Both the position numbers and the translations under genes were made by a program. A stretch of 64,000 nucleotides of DNA from Nostoc sp. HK-01 (GTDB lineage Bacteria; Cyanobacteriota; Cyanobacteriia; Cyanobacteriales; Nostocaceae). The stretch lies in the NCBI GenBank assembly GCA_003990705.1, contig AP018318.1, positions 5,319,001 through 5,383,000 of the forward strand. The letters are read 5' to 3'. Of this stretch, positions 61,262 through 64,000 are shown in pieces; the first letter of the stretch is position 1; every line of letters begins with the position of its first letter. Under the pieces are notes generated by a model that searched no databases, was not told the DNA's origin, and saw nothing but the letters and a program-made list of their open reading frames with translations.

Positions 61262-62752
61262 ATGACCACCGGGTACATCCTCATAGCGGCAATTTTAATT
61301 TTGGGAGGCGTAATTGCCACTGTGGGCGATCGCATTGGCACACGGGTTGGCAAAGCACGCCTCTCACTATTCAAGCTTCGGCCAAAAAATACGGCGGTAG
61401 TGGTGACTATTTTCACTGGGGGCTTAATTTCGGCTTCCACTCTAGGAATTTTGTTTGCAGCTGATGAAGGATTGCGTAAGGGAGTTTTTGAATTAGAAGA
61501 TATTCAAAAAGACCTGAGAAACAAACGAGAGCAACTTAAAACCGCAGAAACGCAAAAAAGCCAAGTAGAGAAAGAGTTAAGCCAAGCGAGAGTTGAACAA
61601 ACCAAAGCGCAACAAGATTTACAGATAATTAATAAATCGTTGCAAGCGGCAAATGCTAAACAACGAGAAACGCAAGCAAAACTCAACCAAACTATTAGCC
61701 GCCAAGCCCAAACACAGGCGCAACTGCAACGCACTCAAGGGCGCTTGAATCAAGTAGCAACTCAATATCAACAAGCCAGATCAGAATTACAAAACGTTTA
61801 CAATCAGAGAAAAGCCCTACAAGTGGCGGTAGGACAATTAAAGGCAGAACAACAAAGATTGTACGCAGAGGCGAAAAAGGCAATTGATGAAGCGAAAGCA
61901 GCCATTACAAAACGCGATCGCGAACTCGCCAACCGCCAAGAAATTATTGAAAAACGCGATCTCAAAATTGCCCAACTAGATAAACTCATTCAAAATCGTA
62001 ATTTAGAAATTACTGCACGAGAACAAGTTATTGCCACACGGGAATCTCGCCTCAAAGAACTAGAAAGACAACAGGATTATTTAGAACAGGAAGTAGCCAG
62101 ACTAGAAAAATACTATCAGTCTTATCAAGACCTGCGTTTAGGCAAGTTGGCGTTGGTTCGTGGTCAAGTTTTGGCTGGTGCTGTGATTCAAGTTAAGCAA
62201 GCTACTGCTGCGCGTCAGGCGGTGTTGCAACTTTTAGGTGATGCTAACCAAAATGCGATTTTTCAATTAACTGAACCAAGTGCAAAACCAGAAAATACCC
62301 AAATTCTGCGTGTGACTCCAGAAAGAGTTGAGCAGTTGATTAGACAAATTAGCGATGGTAGAGAATATGTTGTGCGAATTTTCTCCGCAGGCAATTACGT
62401 CAGAGGCGAAAAACAGATAGAATTCTTTGGAGATGCTGCACGCAATATATTAGTCTTTGCAGGAGGAGAGGTATTAGCTAGTACCAGTGCTGATCCTAGA
62501 AGTATGTCATCTTATGAGCTACGGCAAAGGCTAGATTTACTTATTTCTGCTTCCCAATTTCGGGCTAGGAATGCTGGTATTGTGGAAAGTGTGCAAGTAG
62601 ATGGAACTTTTTTGCGATTTATCAACCAATTAAGACAATACGATCAGCCTTTAGAGATTAAAGCGATCGCCTCAGAAGATACTTATACAGCAGGGCCTCT
62701 GCGAGTTAAATTATTAGCTATCCAAAACGGCAAAGTCATTTTCAGTACGTGA
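61262..62752 (+). CDS. DUF3084 membrane-anchored coiled-coil protein
   Basis: The 496-residue product has two N-terminal membrane helices (~4-20 and ~46-66, around GDRIGTRVGKARLSLFKLRP). A very long coiled coil spans ~75-290, rich in Gln, Lys, Glu and Arg (e.g. ELSQARVEQTKAQQDLQ). A C-terminal globular domain follows (~295-496: LVRGQVLAGAVIQVKQA; ILRVTPERVEQLIRQI). DUF3084 is widespread in cyanobacteria; no role is established to me. It is 248 bases downstream of ntcA on the same strand, with no clear terminator between them. Confidence 0.88.
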   Translation: MTTGYILIAAILILGGVIATVGDRIGTRVGKARLSLFKLRPKNTAVVVTIFTGGLISASTLGILFAADEGLRKGVFELEDIQKDLRNKREQLKTAETQKSQVEKELSQARVEQTKAQQDLQIINKSLQAANAKQRETQAKLNQTISRQAQTQAQLQRTQGRLNQVATQYQQARSELQNVYNQRKALQVAVGQLKAEQQRLYAEAKKAIDEAKAAITKRDRELANRQEIIEKRDLKIAQLDKLIQNRNLEITAREQVIATRESRLKELERQQDYLEQEVARLEKYYQSYQDLRLGKLALVRGQVLAGAVIQVKQATAARQAVLQLLGDANQNAIFQLTEPSAKPENTQILRVTPERVEQLIRQISDGREYVVRIFSAGNYVRGEKQIEFFGDAARNILVFAGGEVLASTSADPRSMSSYELRQRLDLLISASQFRARNAGIVESVQVDGTFLRFINQLRQYDQPLEIKAIASEDTYTAGPLRVKLLAIQNGKVIFST

Positions 62753-62869
62753 AATACCGAAACAATAGGGATTAGAAGTTACAAGTTAAAGCTCAGTAAC
62801 CATCGGTAATTGTAAAAACTTTTTTTATATATCTTGCTGTACCCAGTTGAAAATTTTAGCTGATTGAAT

Positions 62870-63322
62870 ATGAATTTAAATGAATTCTCGCCAACTCAAC
62901 CAGTAATTCTTGGCTTTGATCCGGGTAAAGATAAGTGTGGTTTAGCCGTAATGGGATTAGATCGGCAACTGCATTATCATCAGGTTGTACTCGCACAAGA
63001 AGCGATCGCCAATATAGAAACCCTTCAAAAAAGATATCCTGTTTCCTTACTAGTTATGGGTAATCAAACCACAGCCAAGCAGTGGAAACAAAAATTACAA
63101 CAAGAATTATTACAACCTTTAAATATCATGTTAGTAGATGAGCGATATTCTACCTTAGAAGCACGCGATCGCTATTGGCAAATGTATCCGCCCCAAGGAA
63201 TCACAAAACTTTTACCAAAAGGGATGCGCCAACCACCCAGACCAATAGATGACATTGTGGCTGTCCTCTTAATTGAAAGATATTTAAATCGCCTGACAGA
63301 ATCAGCAGTTAATAGTCAATAG
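62870..63322 (+). CDS. RuvC/YqgF-fold nuclease-like protein
   Basis: The 150-residue product has the RNase H-like core: D17 in ILGFDPGKDKCGLAVMG, a second motif VSLLVMGNQTT, an acidic MLVDERYSTLEARDRYW and a late PIDDIVAVLLIERYL that supplies the last Asp. This fits the YqgF/RuvC-like group; members include the pre-16S rRNA nuclease and Holliday junction resolvases. Which of these it is cannot be decided, and it may be distinct from the main YqgF. It follows the DUF3084 gene after ~117 bases on the same strand. Confidence 0.8.
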   Translation: MNLNEFSPTQPVILGFDPGKDKCGLAVMGLDRQLHYHQVVLAQEAIANIETLQKRYPVSLLVMGNQTTAKQWKQKLQQELLQPLNIMLVDERYSTLEARDRYWQMYPPQGITKLLPKGMRQPPRPIDDIVAVLLIERYLNRLTESAVNSQ

Positions 63323-63337
63323 TCAATGGTCATTTGT
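63310..63337. repeat. Heptamer repeats after the RuvC-like gene
   Basis: TAATAGT, CAATAGT, CAATGGT and CATTTGT run in tandem, overlapping the end of the coding region (last codons AVNSQ). A further TTCATAC heptamer array lies at 63362-63385, the inverted form of the TGAAGTA repeats near dps and thiE. Confidence 0.8.
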
Positions 63338-63391
63338 CCTTAGCTCAAGAGGTAGAACGTATTTCATACTTCATACTTCATACTTTTTCTC

Positions 63392-63655
63392 TCATAATTC
63401 TGCTCGGATAGTAAAAGCATAATCGCCTCCTGGTTCCAACTGATAATCTTGTTTTTCTAAAAAGCGCCCAAGAGGTTCTTTGATTAAAGCGCGACCTTGG
63501 GAAGGCTTCACAGACAGTTCTCCACGGCGGAAATGCCACTGGAAATGCCACTCAAAATCTCCCGCGCTGACTTCGCCCTCAAGAAAGCCATGTTGCCAGG
63601 ATTGGCGCGTAATTCTGACATGGGCAGTAGTTTCTGGCAAACGTTTTGCACTCAC
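63392..63655 (-). CDS. DUF3146 family protein
   Basis: The 87-residue product reads SAKRLPETTAHVRITRQSWQ, later GFLEGEVSAGDFEWHFQWHFRRGELSV, where the FEWHFQWHFRRGEL core is the family mark, and ends DYAFTIRAEL. DUF3146 proteins are small cyanobacterial proteins of unknown function. The GTG at 63655 gives the start I recall for homologues; a TTG at 63691 is in frame but poor. It is convergent with the RuvC-like gene across a repeat-bearing spacer. Confidence 0.85.
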   Translation of the reverse strand: MSAKRLPETTAHVRITRQSWQHGFLEGEVSAGDFEWHFQWHFRRGELSVKPSQGRALIKEPLGRFLEKQDYQLEPGGDYAFTIRAEL

Positions 63656-63691
63656 AATGCTTTGGATAAAGTGTGGAATAAAAGCAAACAA

Positions 63692-64000
63692 GGCAGTCTA
63701 CTTCTTTTATTTACCAAACTTCGCTGCGATCGACAAACTGACAAAAGGGAGTTTTAACACTTTGTTGAAGAGCCAAACGGCTGAAATTATAGATTAACAT
63801 TGTCAACTCTTTGCTGTAATCATCTAACAAAATCAGATAATTTATCACATTATGATTACTTGGCGCATTCAAAAAGTATCGTGATGACAAATGTTACAAA
63901 TGAAGACTATAAGATAACAAATTGATGAATGTATGCTCTCAATATGGGTTAAAAAGTGATTGCTATCGTAACAACATCTCCAATAGTTTCAGGCGTTATA
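63692..64000. other. Terminal region of the window, no gene seen
   Basis: The plus-strand frames that cross 63480-63797 overlap the DUF3146 gene and look like shadows. The last 200 bases are AT-rich without a frame of note. Promoter sequence for DUF3146 is expected near the start. Confidence 0.4.

Noticed and set aside
61048-61440. 130-codon minus-strand frame at the start of the DUF3084 gene
   Set aside because: It lies antisense over the conserved N-terminal membrane helices of the DUF3084 protein; a shadow frame.
63480-63797. 105-codon plus-strand frame
   Set aside because: Antisense to most of the conserved DUF3146 gene; shadow frame.
1-64000. CRISPR array, rRNA operon, prophage or IS element
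   Set aside because: No regular 25-40 base repeats with spacers, no rRNA sequence, and no transposase with terminal repeats were seen. The Rpn-type gene alone does not show a mobile element.

Overview
This 64 kb window is a piece of cyanobacterial chromosome, most likely from a filamentous, heterocyst-type (Nostoc/Anabaena/Calothrix-like) organism. The evidence is the set of cyanobacterial or plastid-lineage genes (ntcA, thf1/psb29, a CpcT/CpeT lyase, ndhS, PSRP-3/ycf65, ycf66, DUF1350, DUF1400, DUF1517, DUF3084 and DUF3146 proteins), the frequent HIP1 octamer GCGATCGC, and many heptameric short tandem repeats between genes. The order fabI - ntcA - DUF3084 gene - RuvC-like gene, with hisB, an ABC ATPase and a polysaccharide-export gene alongside, is the ntcA neighbourhood I know from Anabaena-type genomes. 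The window looks like core genome: I see no prophage, IS element, CRISPR array or rRNA operon. There is one tRNA (Ala, anticodon GGC).

Layout. 0-9 kb: the 5' part of a probable SpoIID/LytB protein; a peroxide/iron-stress group (sulfiredoxin, Dps, and an HTH protein with a GrpE-like C-terminus); a STAS anti-sigma antagonist tail to tail with an RsbU-type phosphatase; a DUF1350 hydrolase; a membrane protein; an MlaE permease; and a secreted SLH-FAS1-barrel protein. 9-21 kb: UDP-glucose dehydrogenase and UDP-glucuronate decarboxylase (nucleotide-sugar supply), a CPA2 antiporter with universal-stress-type domains, a HAS-barrel protein, ndhS, rodA, an Mrp ATPase, hemF and a second STAS protein. 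21-33 kb: cpcT-like gene divergent from thf1, ycf65, a HAD phosphatase, a TPR protein, an Rpn/DUF2887 nuclease, ruvB divergent from hisF, tRNA-Ala, gnd and ycf66. 33-48 kb: a HigBA-like toxin-antitoxin pair, ileS, several small unknown genes, a mechanosensitive channel, a DUF1517 protein, a 1.35 kb stretch without a convincing gene, a glycosyltransferase, thiE-thiS, and a beta-helix/SPOR-like protein. 48-64 kb: a DUF697 GTPase, tpiA, folP, an SPFH protein, a DUF1400 hydrolase, a Wza-like export protein, an ABC ATPase, hisB, fabI, ntcA, a DUF3084 protein, a RuvC-like nuclease and a DUF3146 protein.

Functional themes are photosynthetic upkeep (CpcT, Thf1, NdhS, Ycf66, HemF), the cell envelope and polysaccharide (Ugd, Uxs, RodA, Wza-like, glycosyltransferase, SLH-FAS1 protein, MlaE), oxidative stress (Srx, Dps), partner-switch signalling (two STAS proteins, one phosphatase) and nitrogen control (NtcA, with an exact GTA-N8-TAC site in its own upstream region). 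The candidates most worth following as poorly described biology are the HTH-GrpE-like protein beside Dps and sulfiredoxin, the SLH-FAS1-barrel protein, the overlapping pair of small genes at 37.6-38.1 kb, and the structured 148-bp element between hisB and fabI. All function calls rest on reading the sequence and on memory of the families; no database search was run.
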